This document shows, piece by piece, positions 1 to 12,415 of a DNA stretch of 64,000 nucleotides; the stretch's first letter is position 1; every line of letters begins with the position of its first letter. The stretch is taken from contig CM030862.1 in NCBI GenBank assembly GCA_018105865.1, positions 1,681,101 to 1,745,100 on the forward strand, given 5' to 3'. Origin of the DNA: Metaphire vulgaris (lineage: Eukaryota; Annelida; Clitellata; Crassiclitellata; Megascolecidae). Both the position numbers and the translations under genes were made by a program. The notes under the pieces are model-generated. The model ran no database searches, had not been told where the DNA came from, and was given only the letters and a program-made list of their open reading frames with translations.

Positions 1-60
1 AGACAACTTCTATAGCGCAGTAAGCATAGCTTAGGCTAAAAACAAGAGCGCTTTGACACG
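1..60 (-). mobile_element. LINE 3'-end fragment
   Basis: TATAGCGCAGTAAGCATAGC and the following words match, in reverse, the terminal part of the CR1-like LINE tails at 5240, 20530 and 28040. The element is cut by the left edge. Confidence 0.5.
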
Positions 61-1256
61 TTAATATCTGGTCGTTTGGATTACCATCGATTGACGCATC
101 TTGGTGTTAGAGATGGTGCTATAAAAGTGTGTGATTATTATTGTGTTTTCCAATATTTAAGAGTTTCTACAGGCTTCCAGGTAGAGAGAGGGTACATTTC
201 AAAACCTGCCTCGTGGTTTTTAAACGAAGCTCTTAATTACAATGGACATAGCTGCTCTGTACAAAGCAAAATAAACACTCAATTAGATAAATTCCATTTG
301 CATATTCTCTGCACCTTTTTTAGTCTAGGTTTGTTTTTATTGTGATATCACTACATGCTAATTTTCATTTGTTGTATAAATCATAGTCAAATCACTGTTA
401 CGCATAATTGTCTCATTATGTGAAGAAAGCTAGTTTCTTGTAAGAATGTTTGGCACGTTAGGGTGACAAGAAAAACAACTGCACAAGTGGGAAACTTCCA
501 GAATTTTGTGTATGGGACACCTAGCATGAGGTTGTCAATGTCTTGGATCTGGATGGAGGACAGTGTATTAGTTGCAGGGGAGAGGGGAAGGAAATTCCTA
601 GTCACTGCTCTGTGGATTTACATTAGCTTTTTATTTTAACTAACTTATTTAGCATAAGGAGGCAATTCAATCTACTTTTCTCCTCTGGTCTGACTCTTAT
701 ATACCACTGTGGGTTGAGGGAAGTAGTTATATTAGGTGGGATTGATTGTAGTTCACTTAGCAGCCACTTTAGCATTTGGATAATGGAGTACTGTGTTGCA
801 CTCATATTGTGATATTTTGATTAGCCGTTTAATGTTATATTTCAGACGAATTCATCGCCTGACAAAATGGTGACATTTTTAATGAACATGGCATCATTTT
901 AATGAGAAAAAATGCTGGCTTTTAATTGTATTGAGAAGGAAGTTCAGGTTAAGATATTTATATTCTATCTTTGGAATCTTTTTGTCTTTATCGATATCCA
1001 TTGCACCTTTGGCAAATTTTTCATATGGTTTCTTCTGAATTAAAGATGAGTTTTTGCAAGTATAGTTGATTTATTACAAAATTATATATCTAGTGATCAT
1101 GACAATATTTAAGTTAGGCAGTGGTCTATAACTGATAAATTTTGACTTTCTATTTAGTAGCAGAGGGTGCACCATGCTATCCAACTATAAAATGTATATT
1201 CAGTAAGCACGGACACCGTTTTTAGCATTTTCTAGATTTCTATTCTTTTTTTATAG
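61..1256. other. No gene recognised; presumed upstream intron of CCM2
   Basis: AT-rich sequence without a convincing exon on either strand. The missing N-terminal CCM2 exon must end in phase 1; no open segment here resembles the expected PTB start, so it is probably left of the window. Confidence 0.5.
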
Positions 1257-4200
1257 CACATTGTAAAGATGTGATTGCATATCTGTATCTTCAGTTTGCT
1301 GGTGTGCTTCCTGGGATTCCAGTGAATCTTGATCCAAGCTGTCGTTCCGAGGTGTTAAGAATTATTGATCAAGCCAAAGTGAGTGTTTGCGGTCAGATAA
1401 TTTGCATAATTTTTTCAGTTGCTGTGTTACTTATTGATTATATTACAAATCTTCTCTTCCTCTTTCTTTCCTTCCGTCATTTCCTATTGGGTTGGACGAT
1501 GGGTCTGAACGAGTTCCTTCCACTTCTGTCTGTCTCTTGCTGCTCTGGTCAATTGGATGAAGTTCATTTGCATTTCTTCTGCATCCTCTTTTAAGTTTTC
1601 TACCATGTTTTTCTTGGTCTTCCTTTTTTCTCCTTGTTGAAATGTTGAAAGAATTAAGGATTCTTACTACCAAAGAAAGCACTATACAACTCTGTATTAT
1701 AAATGACTGTCTTCTTGCTGGTGAATATTTGAATTGTGTTCAATTTGACGTTTTGAATTGAACAATGAGTCGGTTCAATTTGTCTGCCATTTATGAAAAT
1801 TTGGGGACACTTTTGCATTGTATCGATTGTGGATGATTATTTTCAGCAAGAAAACCGCTTGATGCTGGATTCAAGGTTTCTTGTGGATGTTACTCTCCAT
1901 ATCGACGTCAATAACTTGAAATTAATCTCCGTGGACAATCGACAGGTAAGGAAGGTGTGATAAGGTGAAGCAGTGTGAGGTGAGATTTGTGTAGTGACAT
2001 TTTTAATGTTCTGTTTCTATTGGCACTCCTGGTTTAGGAGTTTTTAATCTTGTTTTCAATCTATCTAGTCTGCCATTCTGTTGGCCTTTGTAAATGTTAG
2101 TGTATTCTTACTGCTGTTAATGGATCAGCCTAAAATAGAAGTTATGGAGTTGATGTTTGAGAGTAAGCTTTTATTTTATTTTATTTTATGTCGGTTGTGA
2201 CATGCCATTTCATGCAGTTGAACGTGACAGAGAAATTAATATATGTGTATTTTAGGAACCACTCTTGCGCATTCCAATTCCTCAGGTGGCAGCAGTTTCC
2301 TATATAAGAGATGATGATCAGCACATTCTCTGTGTTAAATTTGGTGAGTTTAAAATGATGATTGAACAGTTTTTATATATTAAAGCTTAGTTTCCAATTG
2401 GCTTTCAGATGGAGGATTAATTACCGGTATTAGTTGCAGATGGCTATGTTTTTGGTTATTATTTTGGTATTTTAGTTTTAGATTTTAAAAAAACTAGGGG
2501 TTCTTTCAGTAACGGAATTTGTGATTGAGTAAGCAAATTGCTGCATTTTTGGGTCGAAATCAAGAGTTGGGAGGTAACAAGACAATTGAAAAATTAACGA
2601 TTAGAAAAAAGATTTATTTGTTATGATAAGCTTGAGGCCCTTTTGAAGCAGTGTCAGCCATCATGACACTTTGTATTTCCATGTTTTGTTGTTTCGGACT
2701 GCGCTGCTCTTCTTAATGAAATTGTGGGAGATAATCTGAGGAAATGTGACTTCAGATTCGTGAATAGAAATAAGGTTGGCTAAGCTAAAAATCTGTTTAT
2801 TTAATAGAAGTTTTTAATGTTTTAGGAGAGGTGTCAAAAACGCGTCCATCTGACAAACCTTCATCCTGCAGTCTTGCTGTCATGTACTGTGATTCCAGGG
2901 TAAGTTTTCATTAGACCAGCGGTGGGTGGGCAAACTTTTTTTTAAGGGGCCGCATGAAACCAACACAACATTAGGTGGGCTGCACATACAAAAAGCCAAA
3001 ATGTTAAGTACTCTTTTGGAATTGGAATCCATTACCGCAACGCCATAATACACTGCAATAACTGCGATGACCTTTTTTCCTCGTCGGGACATTTTGGGGA
3101 GAAGTTTTGAGGAGCGATTCTTCTTTTACCTGGGTGCTGCCAGCCCTTTCTAAGATTTTTTAAATAAACAATCTGCCATAAATTGTAATCATAAGGTCAT
3201 GAAAATCACGGGCACAATAAATTCACCATCAGCTTCTCAAGAATATATGCTGCTTGAAAAGTAGATGGTAAGATTTGGTAAGACTTGAAAGGTAGATTGT
3301 AAGATGCAATATAAACAAAGGTTATGGATTTGTTTAAGAAATGGCACTTGGAACTTGAGGTAAATATGTCTAATTAGTTGCAACTCTTTGTGAGTTCCAC
3401 CCAGTGTGAGAAGTTGAGCTGACAAACTGACCAAAGGCATTTGGCCTCAAGGTTGTTTAACCCCTTAACTGGGATCCCGGATATATCTGTCCATTTTACA
3501 TTGAGTTACAGTTAAATACACGGTTAAGGGGTTAATAGTGCTCAATGTTACCTTACATGATCTAAATCCAAATGTATAGCAAAAATTTATTGTTATTTGT
3601 AGTTACATATATGTTTAAGGAATCAGTTGTGTGCTACTCGAGCACCTAGGAATAAGCAGCCACTGGGGTGCTGCATTTGAAAGTTCCATTAATTAATGAG
3701 GTTTTACTTACTTACTTACTGAATCACTGAATCTCTCTTCTTGTCTTGGGCATGCTGTTTTAAAAATGTTGTTTGCTGGTAGAAGCTATGCAGTCAGTGG
3801 CCAATTTAACCCCTTAACTGTGTATTTAACTGTAACTCAATGTAAAATGGATGGATATATCCGGGATCCCCAGTTAAGGGGTTAAGGCATATCAGCATAA
3901 AGTACCAGCAGTAAGTACATAAAATAATGTAACTTGTGATCAAAATGTTAACGATTTTTTTCCAAACTTATTATTTATACGGAGGTGTTTATACGTAGGT
4001 TTCTGCTGAAGAGATTTGTTCTTGTGTCGACCTCTGCTTTCAAATAATTTACACCGATGCCACCATGACGTTCTTCGACAAAAGTTTAATCGAAGAATGT
4101 CAAAACGGGGGACCGGACGACACTTTCTCGGGCAAGTTTTGCATCTTTGCATTTGCCGTAGACTGGTATTGTTTTGTTGGATTTGTCCAAATACTGAATT

Positions 4201-5202
4201 TCAAGTGCCATTTTGATTTTCCCTGATGCTGAATTCATTGCTATTACTTAGATCGTGGCTGGACAAAATGTCCACGGAGTAAAATTTAATGTAGCGGACA
4301 AAATGTCATGGGGACAAAATGTCAGCGGACAAAATGTCATGGACAAAATGTTCCAGTTTAGGGTTAGGGTTAGATTTAGGGTAACATTTTGTCCGCCGAC
4401 ATTTTGTCCCCATGACATTTTGTCCGCGGACATTTTGTCCGAGGACATTTCGTCCTAGCACCATTAAGATGAGTGTTTTGTAATTTGAAGTAATTTGAAC
4501 TTTGAAGTAACATTAGAGGTATGAGCTACTACTCTGTGATTATGGTGCACTGTAACATGTACTAATCCTATGATATTAGTTTTCCTTTTACTCTAAGTTG
4601 TACTACAATTTTTCTTGCACAGGTCCTGATGTCAGAACTGTCCCTCAATTAACCCCTTTACCAGCCACCCCAAGCCCCATAATCCACTCAGCCCAAGTCC
4701 CACCTGTGCTACTTTGGAAGTCGTCCACTAACCAGGCCGTTATGGGGACGGCTGGAAAAATTTTAACCGACAGCAAAGGGGTTAAGGAACATTGTAATAT
4801 ATTTGGAATTTGTTTTCAGATTTGTGGTAAAGTCGAATCTTTATACTGAACTTGGTTTTATAGGAACTTGGCTAAAATCAATGAGTTTATGGCCCATTGC
4901 ATTTTTATTTGGGTTTGGCGAGTGGGTGATGAATATGACGGAATTTACTCATGATTTGTGCTATCATGTTGCATTGCCTTACAGCCATTTATATTGTGAT
5001 GCTTAAATTTTTTGTTTGTAGGTGCGGTCAATAAGAATGCTTTGCTCACAAATTTGACACAGCTCAGCCCGCATCATGGAAGTCTGGGTTTGTGAGTATC
5101 ATGCGTATAATTTTAATGTTATGCTTCTGAATAAGTTTGTCACTTCTTTGGTCCATTTTGATGAGTAGCCTTGATTTGTTCTTTTGGAGTTTTGATTTTA
5201 CA

Positions 5203-5238
<36 letters not shown>

Positions 5239-8200
5239 TAATGACAATTTATAAAGTGCAGTAAGCATAATAAAGGCTAAAGTCAAGACCGCTTAACAAG
5301 AGATGCTATGGGAAATGCTAAATAAATGGGTCTTAAGATGCTTAGTAAACAGTTTTGGGGAGGTCGCCATTGTCACATTCTTCGGCAGTGAGTTCTTCAG
5401 CCCCGGGTTGCCCCTCGAGAAGGACCTATAATCATTAGCTTTACGATATCGTTTGCGACCGATTCTTTTGCCAGTTTGTCTCATTCAAGCCTGAGTCTCG
5501 GCAATTCCGGTTCGACATCCTCGGCGTCGGCAATTTCTCAGATGACCCATCGAAACAGTGAGACTGAGCTGAGCTCTGCGGCTAATGAACTTATTCTGGA
5601 CTACATGAATAAGGTGATTTCATACACTGCAAGGTTTCTTGTCCATATTAAAATGCTTGTAGTCCATTAGACAATCGAGGCTGTACAGGGTGGCACAAAA
5701 AAGAACTGGACTATATTAAATGCAAACCTAAATGTGACAAGTCCGGTTTTTTTGTGCCACCCTGTATATATATGTAGTTAATTATTCAGTCAGTTCTAGT
5801 CGAATTGTTGTCCCCACATCTATCAATTTTGTTTTTGTCTGAGAGTCTGACAAACAGACAGACAGACAGAGGGACAGAGACAGAAAGACAGACGGACAGG
5901 GACAGAGAAGTTTAATTTTGACTTTGTTATTTTATTGATAATATTTTGGAGTTTGTTCTGTCATTTGATTTCTGATTATCTTGCTTTTTATATTTTCATG
6001 TCCTGTGCTAATGCACATTTTGTTTGTTTTGACTGTTTCAATTGCTCTTTCTTTTAGCTTTACACTAAACTCGCTGCATCCGAACTACAGGAGTTTGCGA
6101 TGCTGATCAGGTCTTGGCACACAGACATGACATTTTCTGAATTCTGCCAAAAGGTTCTGAACCTCTACGGCCCAGAGCGAAGACATCTTCTTGTTGGTTA
6201 GTAGACATTCAATTCAAAAGCTAGTTCAGTGGTTCTTAACCTTTTTGTGATTACGCACCCCTGTAACAAGCATAAGAGCAAAATACCCCCACCCCCCCAA
6301 AAAAAAAACTACCAGTACAAACTAACAGCCCTAAACTACCTACTTATATGAGGACAACAGTTTATACTCCATAATACATTGAAAAATTATAAACTGCATC
6401 ATACAGTTGTCACAGATTGTGCATAAGTCTGCAAGTGAAGTTTTTCTTTTACAATTTCTAATTTATTACAAGCATTTCTACAGTATCTGTACAGTGTGCA
6501 TTGTAGTAAAAGTCTTTAAAACAGACTTTATTTCCAGATCATTCTGCGTACCCCACAACGTTCCTCAAGTACCCCCCAAGGGGTACAAGTACCCACAGTT
6601 AGGAACCACGGAGTTAGTTTTATAGATATAAACCAAAGTTCAAAGTTGCAACACAATGGAAAGTAAGATTGACTTCTGAAAATGGTTTCATCAGCTCATT
6701 CATTGCCAATGGATTCCAGTTTCCATTACGGTTTCTAATGGAGTAAGCGTTAAGGTTTCTTGCCTTGCGGCTGGAATGCTATGGGGCTGTCCATTAATTA
6801 CGTCAACAAAATAGGGGGAGGGGTTTGAAAAAGTTTGCCAGTTGTTGACAGGGGAGGAGGAGGGTCAATAGAAATTGACGTCAACAAGTTAATTTTTTTG
6901 CAAATGATAAAAATAAGAAATTTCATGGAATACTATTTATTACAATGGAAAAAAGCCTGACAAGCAAAACAAGGTCATCATCACCACGTTATGACGCTTG
7001 ATAAACAAAAGAAAGGGAAAAATGGCCATAATAATAACCTAAACTTTTTAGGTAGACCCGTTACTGGTCTTAGTGGGGGAGGGGGGGGGGGTTCAGAAGT
7101 TTTGACATAAATATAGGGGGTCACTGAAAGTTGACAGTTGTTGACAAGGGGGGGGGTCAAAAATTGCCCAGCAATTGTTGACATAATTAATGGACAGCCC
7201 CCATGGGTTCAGATCTGACCACAGATATTATTATTATTTTGTGCATCTATTATTGGAGATTAGTAAATAATACTGGGGTGGAATTATAATTAACTGGTGT
7301 TGGAACTTGTTAATACTGTAAATTCTATTGATGACACTTTTGTGTCAGAATTGTCACCCCGATTGACAGGACTGCTTTTAAATGCCTGATAGCATGAGAA
7401 ATATTTTAAGAGTTTTGTTTTTAGGCATGAGACCGTTCATCCCTGCAAAAGACTTGTCATATTTTGAGCAATTTTTGCAGAAATCTGGCTGCAGTAATGA
7501 TGATGATGATTTGTTAGTAACTGCTCAGTTGTCGGACCAAAGGTATTTGGTTTTCTTTTTGGGTTTTTTTCTTAGAAATGTGGGACTTTCCTAAAATGTT
7601 ATCTGTGCCAGTTTTGTATGACTTTTTATTAACTAGTTTAGCTACGAGCTTAATAGAATTTACATGTGTTTGTATGTGTGTGGGTTTTTGTTTGTATATT
7701 ATTTTCGGTTATATACTTTACAAGAATGGCTTACTCAACTCTTCTAGTCTTTGTTTTCGTGTATGATTAGGATTTAGAAAAGGTCATCTGGTAAATAAGC
7801 AAGTAAGTAAGTAAATCTCATGTATTTGTGTAAAACTTGTAAAAGCAATACCTACTCAGATGGCTGGGCTTAAGCATTGATTGTTTATGGTAGAAGCCAG
7901 TAGATCCTCAGTGCACCATGATTGATGCAGAAATTAAAGATATTTTACTCTGTCTTCATTTTCAGTTATTACTTGTCGGAATCCATGAACTAAGAAATTT
8001 TATTAAGAAAAATTAAGAAAATATGTACAGTAGAACTTCGTTATAATGGACTCGATTGCAACGCATATTCGGTTATAAAGTACCGCATTGTGTGGTCCCA
8101 TGTGATGTACTACTGTATTGACAGTATATAACGATATAATATAACGAACCTTGGATGTAACGTACTAAATGTTACCGCCCCACTGAGTAACAAAGTTCTA

Positions 8201-8488
8201 CTGTATTCTGTTTTTCATCGTCAGTTTGCCGCTTTGTTCAGATTTCTCGGATTATATTTAATCAGAATTCTCTTTTGTAAGTCTAAGTTGATATTGCTTT
8301 ATAAGGGGTTTTACTGTCAATGTGTGTGTGTGTGTGTGTGTGCGTGTCGTCTCAGTTGGACTGTCCTTGGACAGCATCGCCATTGGCACAACTCGTTCGC
8401 TTCGCTGACGAATAGCTTCGAGATGGTCGACCGTTGCTCGCCGACGAACGATGACGTCGGTTCAAATGCCAGTCTTGACATGTCTTGA
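1257..8488 (+). CDS. CCM2: CCM2 (malcavernin) homologue, 5'-partial, ten exons
   Basis: Scaffold of the cerebral cavernous malformation complex; in animals it links KRIT1 and MEKK3/PDCD10 signalling at cell junctions. Exons: 1257-1378, 1847-1945, 2256-2343, 2826-2899, 3999-4131, 5022-5091, 5475-5613, 6058-6196, 7425-7542, 8356-8488; all phases agree, giving about 371 residues against about 444 in human. The first five exons encode the PTB domain (GIPVNLDPSCRSEVLRIID; RIPIPQVAAVSYIRDDD; AEEICSCVDLCFQIIYTDAT). The exons from 5475 to 7542 encode the C-terminal harmonin-homology domain (TELSSAANELILDYM; LYTKLAASELQEFAMLI; MRPFIPAKDLSYFEQFL). The last exon gives a short Ser/Asp-containing tail ending at TGA 8486-8488. 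About 65-75 N-terminal residues lie upstream and were not found. The intron after 4131 has a GC donor. The acceptor of the first listed exon is uncertain (1257, or the AG just before TTTGCTGGTG). Confidence 0.9.
3457..3535 (+). mobile_element. TTAA palindromic MITE, class I
   Basis: 79 bp bounded by TTAA, with inverted ends TTAACCCCTTAAC. It contains the class I core CCCGGATATATC followed by TCCATTTTACATTGAGTTAC. It lies in CCM2 intron 4. Confidence 0.85.
3806..3885 (-). mobile_element. TTAA palindromic MITE, class I
   Basis: 80 bp in reverse orientation, only 270 bp from the previous copy in the same CCM2 intron and inverted to it. The central palindrome GGATATATCC is intact. Confidence 0.85.
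4255..4461. mobile_element. Fold-back element A with GGACAAAATGTC words
   Basis: About 207 bp. The left arm has five copies of GGACAAAATGTC or close variants (from 4261, 4296, 4312, 4327, 4341). The right arm has five in reverse complement (ending at 4394, 4409, 4425, 4440, 4455). The centre, 4357-4382, contains TAGGGTTAGGGTTAG. Each word is itself nearly palindromic. It begins about 120 bp after the CCM2 exon ending at 4131. The open frames across it on both strands are artefacts of the repeat. Confidence 0.85.
4649..4785. mobile_element. Longer TTAA element (137 bp)
   Basis: Ends TTAACCCCTTTACCAGCC and, in reverse complement, TTAACCCCTTTGCTGTCGG. They resemble the 80-bp family ends, but the inside is longer and C-rich with no central palindrome seen. 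Confidence 0.55.
5202..5475 (-). mobile_element. 5'-truncated CR1-like LINE 3' end with (AAT)n tail
   Basis: In reverse it encodes the LINE terminus (RGNPGLKNSLPKNVTMATS then LFTKHLKTHLF) and ends in (ATT)n at 5206-5239. Its end lies directly against the acceptor of the CCM2 exon at 5475. Confidence 0.75.
5684..5766. mobile_element. Palindromic Tc1/mariner-type MITE
   Basis: TA, then TIR CAGGGTGGCACAAAAAA, 79 bp in all, then the inverted end and TA. The interior carries GGACTATATTAAATGC. A sister copy is at 29875. Confidence 0.75.
6227..6611. mobile_element. hAT-type MITE
   Basis: Starts CAGTGGTTCTTAACC and ends with the inverse TTAGGAACCACGG. The flanks AGCTAGTT and AGTTAGTT are an 8-bp target duplication with one mismatch. 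It lies in a CCM2 intron. Confidence 0.75.
6782..7201. mobile_element. MITE with GGGGCTGTCCATTAATTA ends
   Basis: About 420 bp bounded by GGGGCTGTCCATTAATTACG and its inverse. The interior has repeated G-runs and TTGACGTCAACA words. A second copy is at 14173 and a left end is at 23790. The flanks suggest a 3-bp duplication (TAT/CAT). A PIF/Harbinger origin is possible but not shown. Confidence 0.7.
8028..8203. mobile_element. Pogo/Tigger-like MITE
   Basis: 176 bp flanked by TA, with ends CAGTAGAACTTCGTTATAA and the inverse AAGTTCTACTG. The interior repeats TTATAACG-like words. Confidence 0.7.
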
Positions 8489-9305
8489 GAGCTGTTTTGC
8501 CATCTACGACTCTGAAGAAGTTTGCTGTACGGATGAAAGCAAAGAATTCTTTAAAACAGGGTTTTTACACAAAATGTGACTTTTGGGCATCAGATGTAGA
8601 CAAGAGAATGGATGAACTTTTGTAGCGTTTCAATTTATCAACTGCAGTACTCACTCCAAAATATGGACCTTTAGGTTTGTTATAGATGAAATGGTTTCAA
8701 TTTACGTCAATGTGAATATTATCTTTCTCTGTGTTTATGTGTTTTATATATATATGTGTGTGTGTGTGTTATTTTGAATCTTAATCATTTAAAATAATGT
8801 AAGTGGGATTATATCACAAGCTTTTGTATTGGCATTGACTGGTGGAGGACAAATCTCGTGGTTAATTTCAATGTTAATTTAATTGTAATATGTTTTGGAC
8901 AGGAATTTTGAAGGAGTTTGATCGCTGAACTTTTCACCACAAATGTCAGAATTTTCTTAAAGTAGACGTTCCGATGATTTAGTAATTTCATCTACATATC
9001 AGATTGAGCAATTGAATCAAGTCACATTCTCTATGAGTTTAATTAATTATTGGTCTGTTCAGAAGAGCAGTGGTAATTGATATTTGAATAGATTTTCAGT
9101 TTGAATACACCCATTAATATGAGATGTTATCAGTTGAGGGGTGTTTTAAGCCATTATTGTAGCAGATATCCTCTTGTCCTCGTCTACATACATGTACACT
9201 GTATCTGTTATATTATATTCAGGATTGATATAGAATTGCTTATAGAAGTGCATTTAACCTATTGAACTGCTGTAAAATCTTCTGTTTCTGAAAAATATAG
9301 ATTTT

Positions 9306-9445
9306 GGGTCCATCCATATAGTATGCATTGTACATACTGAGGAAGGGAGTTGGATTTAGGAGACTTTTCGTATGTACGATATGCAAACGGGGGAGAGGGG
9401 TTGAAAATATGAATTTTTGCATATGTACTATATGGATGAGCCCTT
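9306..9445. mobile_element. MITE with GGGTCCATCCATATAGTA ends
   Basis: About 140 bp. The left end GGGTCCATCCATATAGTA is matched inversely by TACTATATGGATGAGCCC. A second copy lies at 17162-17497, where its left end is interrupted by another element. Confidence 0.65.
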
Positions 9446-9962
9446 TGTAACATGCATTGGACATTCACATTTTGTATAGGAAATTTCTAATTTTGAGCAT
9501 TGGTTTCTGATTAATCATTGTAATGTCTTTGTTGGTTTTTGTAATTACACTGTACAGTAGCTATAGCCTTTCCATTTGTGGTACATTATGTAGCTAGACC
9601 CGTGGTCTTCAGTGTATTGTAGATGTAATTTGAGTGTCTATTACTTATCACTGTCTGTTGCAAGTACAGTATATAGGCCAGCAATAGATAACCAAGGCGC
9701 TATATGAAGGTTGTCTTGAAATGTTAGTTCTAGATACATTGAATAAGAAATCTGTCTGTGAACAGAGCCTTCCAAGACTTTTTTGTTGCCCAGGTTTCTT
9801 AATTATTTTACTCTGTATGTTGTTCATATACATTTGAAATTTAATGATATATTTGTCACAATTTTGTGAATTATCAAGCATTTATGGTTTATTTGAAATG
9901 TTAGAAATCATTTATTCTGAGAACGAATACTGAATACTTGAACTCTTATTTGTAGATGGAAA

Positions 9963-10137
9963 CAGTGTTTATTCTACATGTAGACCTCTGGGGGAAGGGA
10001 ATTTCCCCAGCCCCAATTTTGAAATTCCCCCCACCCAAAAAAATTTGACATTTTGGCAAGTAGTATGACCTCCCCAATGTCTGCTCCCACAAAATTTTAA
10101 ACTCCCCCCCAATGATAGGTGGCTAGAATAAACACTG
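9963..10137. mobile_element. hAT-type MITE, 175 bp, C-rich interior
   Basis: Ends CAGTGTTTATTCTAC and the inverse TAGAATAAACACTG. Flanks GATGGAAA and GGTGGAAA form an 8-bp duplication with one mismatch. A degenerate relative is at about 36450-36600. Confidence 0.75.
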
Positions 10138-10802
10138 GGTGGAAATGTTTGTGAAAGTACTGTAACCATTTGTTTGTTAAACAAGTTAGACTAACAGTAA
10201 ATGAAGTTGGTGTTAATACTCAAGGTCATTATAACAGAGCCAAATGTTGTGTAAAATTTATGGAATACTGTGAATATGCGTAAAGAGAAGATGTAAATTT
10301 TAATTACCGTAGACTGCTTTGATGCACTTAACACTATTCCATTCAAGTTGTCAGCTCTATGGCAGAACAGTTAGGCAATTTGTTTGGATAGTTTCTTTTG
10401 TAATAAACATTATTCACTAATGTTTATAGTGTTTAATGATGAATTTAAAGATGGGACAAGTAAGAGAAACCTCAATCGTAGAAGTCTTTCTGCTTGTCAC
10501 TAACTGCTTGACCTTGCTGTGGATGGTGATCCATTTTGTTTAAAAAATTGGGATTTCATATGATTTTGGGGGGTTAAAAGGCTTGATTTGTCTTTGTGGT
10601 AACTTTTACAGTACCACTACTGTATCAGTGAAGGGATAATTGTTGGTTTTACCATAATATTAAACACAAGAATTACTAGCATTGGTATAACCACGTGGGC
10701 CCGGCTCCCTATTTGGATTGGGGTAGGTAATATATATGAGAGATCGAGGAGAGTGCAAACAAATTGAAAGCGCTACAGGAAAAGACGACTTTCTTTTGCT
10801 CG

Positions 10803-10883
10803 TTAACCCCTTAACCATGTATTTAACTGTAACTCAAATGTAAAATGGACGGATATATCCGGGATCCCCAGTTAAGGGGTTAA
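10803..10883 (-). mobile_element. TTAA palindromic MITE, class I
   Basis: 81 bp (one extra T in the ACATTTGAG stretch). The central palindrome GGATATATCC is intact. Confidence 0.85.
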
Positions 10884-11380
10884 GACATTTTTACTCTTTT
10901 CTCAACAAATGTTGACATGCCCCCAATTCCGGAACCCTGGTTACTAGTACAAAATTGAGTTTGTAAAGCTAGTACTGGGGACAAAGTGGCGTTTTATGGA
11001 ATGGGACTTACCTATTTCAACTGCCCAGCTAGTTTTCAATCACCATTAGTATAAAAGTTTTAAACATTTGCAGACCACAAATTAAACTACGGCTGTAGCA
11101 GGAAAAAAACAGAAAGCCAACTAACTCACCTATGGAATTACTCTGTAGCTCGTTAATAGAAAAATATCAAATTCGCTGTCTGCGGATATATATGCAAAAG
11201 AATTTTAGTTTCTGTGATGCAACTGCATTCATTCCACTTATAACAACAAATTTTTGAACAGCACAATAACGATTGCCATGGCCGGTTATACAATTAAATA
11301 GTTCAAAAACAGTCTGCTAAGCCCCACTAACATACAATACAACCCCATACATCTATTTAAAAAGTTGGTATAGACTGTCT

Positions 11381-11556
11381 GTAAAATGGTTCCATTACAA
11401 CTGCCTACAGACTTTTTGTCTACGACCACATGCACAGATCTGGTTGACTGACAAAAGGTCTACTATGAAAACCTAACCCTAAACCTAACCTAAGTATTGT
11501 AGTCGAACTATTGTCGGTCGACCAGAAGTCTGTAGGCTAGTTGTCGTGGTACCCTG
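11381..11556. mobile_element. Fold-back element B with telomere-like centre
   Basis: The left arm contains CCTACAGACTTTTTGTCTAC and CTGACAAAAGGTCTAC. The right arm in reverse complement contains CCTACAGACTTCTGGTCGAC and CGACAATAGTTCGACTAC. The centre at 11471-11491 is ACCTAACCCTAAACCTAACC. Same plan as elements A and C, but the arms are shorter and more diverged. Confidence 0.6.
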
Positions 11557-12284
11557 TAAAATAGGTTACAGACAGATATGAAATGCCATAAAAACCATAA
11601 TCAAAACAACTGTTTAAGCACAGCATTCCTCTATACAATTAAACAAACCCCAAATATAATATAGCTCACATTGCTAAGTGTGTGTCATCTTCCTTGATAT
11701 TTGCACTAAATACACAGTATTGTTGCAGAAATTTTAAAAAAAATAGCCAGTTAACTATTCTATACATATATAGTCATCGGCCATCGTTAGTAAAACGATA
11801 TTCACGATGGCAATCACCAACACTGTCATGTCCAGAACGAAGTAGTTCTGTTACGACCCTGCAGAGGGCCACAGTTTTGTGATGCTGCATTGCTTTACAT
11901 TTACGCACAATTGCCTTAAGTTTAATTAGGCCGTTTCCAGAATTGCTAAGTGAAAGCGGGACCAACCACATGGAATATATACAGGGTGAGAAACTGGTGA
12001 AGTTTTGTCTAATGGCAGATATCAAAGACAAACCTGACCCCTGAGTGAACAAATTTCACAAAAGGCCTTTTAAAATCTACAGTAACATTCAGTTAATATC
12101 AATATTCAAAGGCCTTTCTACAGTATGTTATTTAAGTTTGACATTAACATTCCATAAATGAACAACCCTTCAAAAAACAAAATCTTCATACTAACATTAA
12201 TGACAAACTAAAGCATCAAATGAAGGAATATAACAATTCATATATCAAGGGCAGTGTGGAGTATCAGTAAAATTCCTGCCACAC

Positions 12285-12415
12285 AACTGGAGGTTAACAA
12301 GTTTGAATCTAACCCTATCCACTGGGAAGTGGGCATGTTGTTCACCCTGACCTGTCCCACACTTTAATATGACGCTTCTCTTTGTGAATGTATTAACAAC
12401 CAGTGTAGTAATAAT
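12285..12415 (+). mobile_element. tRNA-type SINE, CORE-like
   Basis: Has a B-box-like AAGTTTGAATCTAAC, then GTTGTTCACCCTGACCTG, CTTCTCTTTGTGAATG and an (AAT)n-like end. The TTAA at 12393-12396 is uninterrupted, in contrast with the copy near 58580. Confidence 0.55.

Noticed and set aside
4357..4382. TTAGGG-like repeats as a telomere or interstitial telomere block
   Set aside because: Only two to three units, always in the centre of inverted arms; explained better as part of the fold-back elements.
4248..4458. Evenly spaced GGACAAAATGTC repeats resembling a CRISPR array
   Set aside because: The repeats invert halfway, the gaps are only a few bases, and the DNA is eukaryotic with introns; it is a fold-back element.
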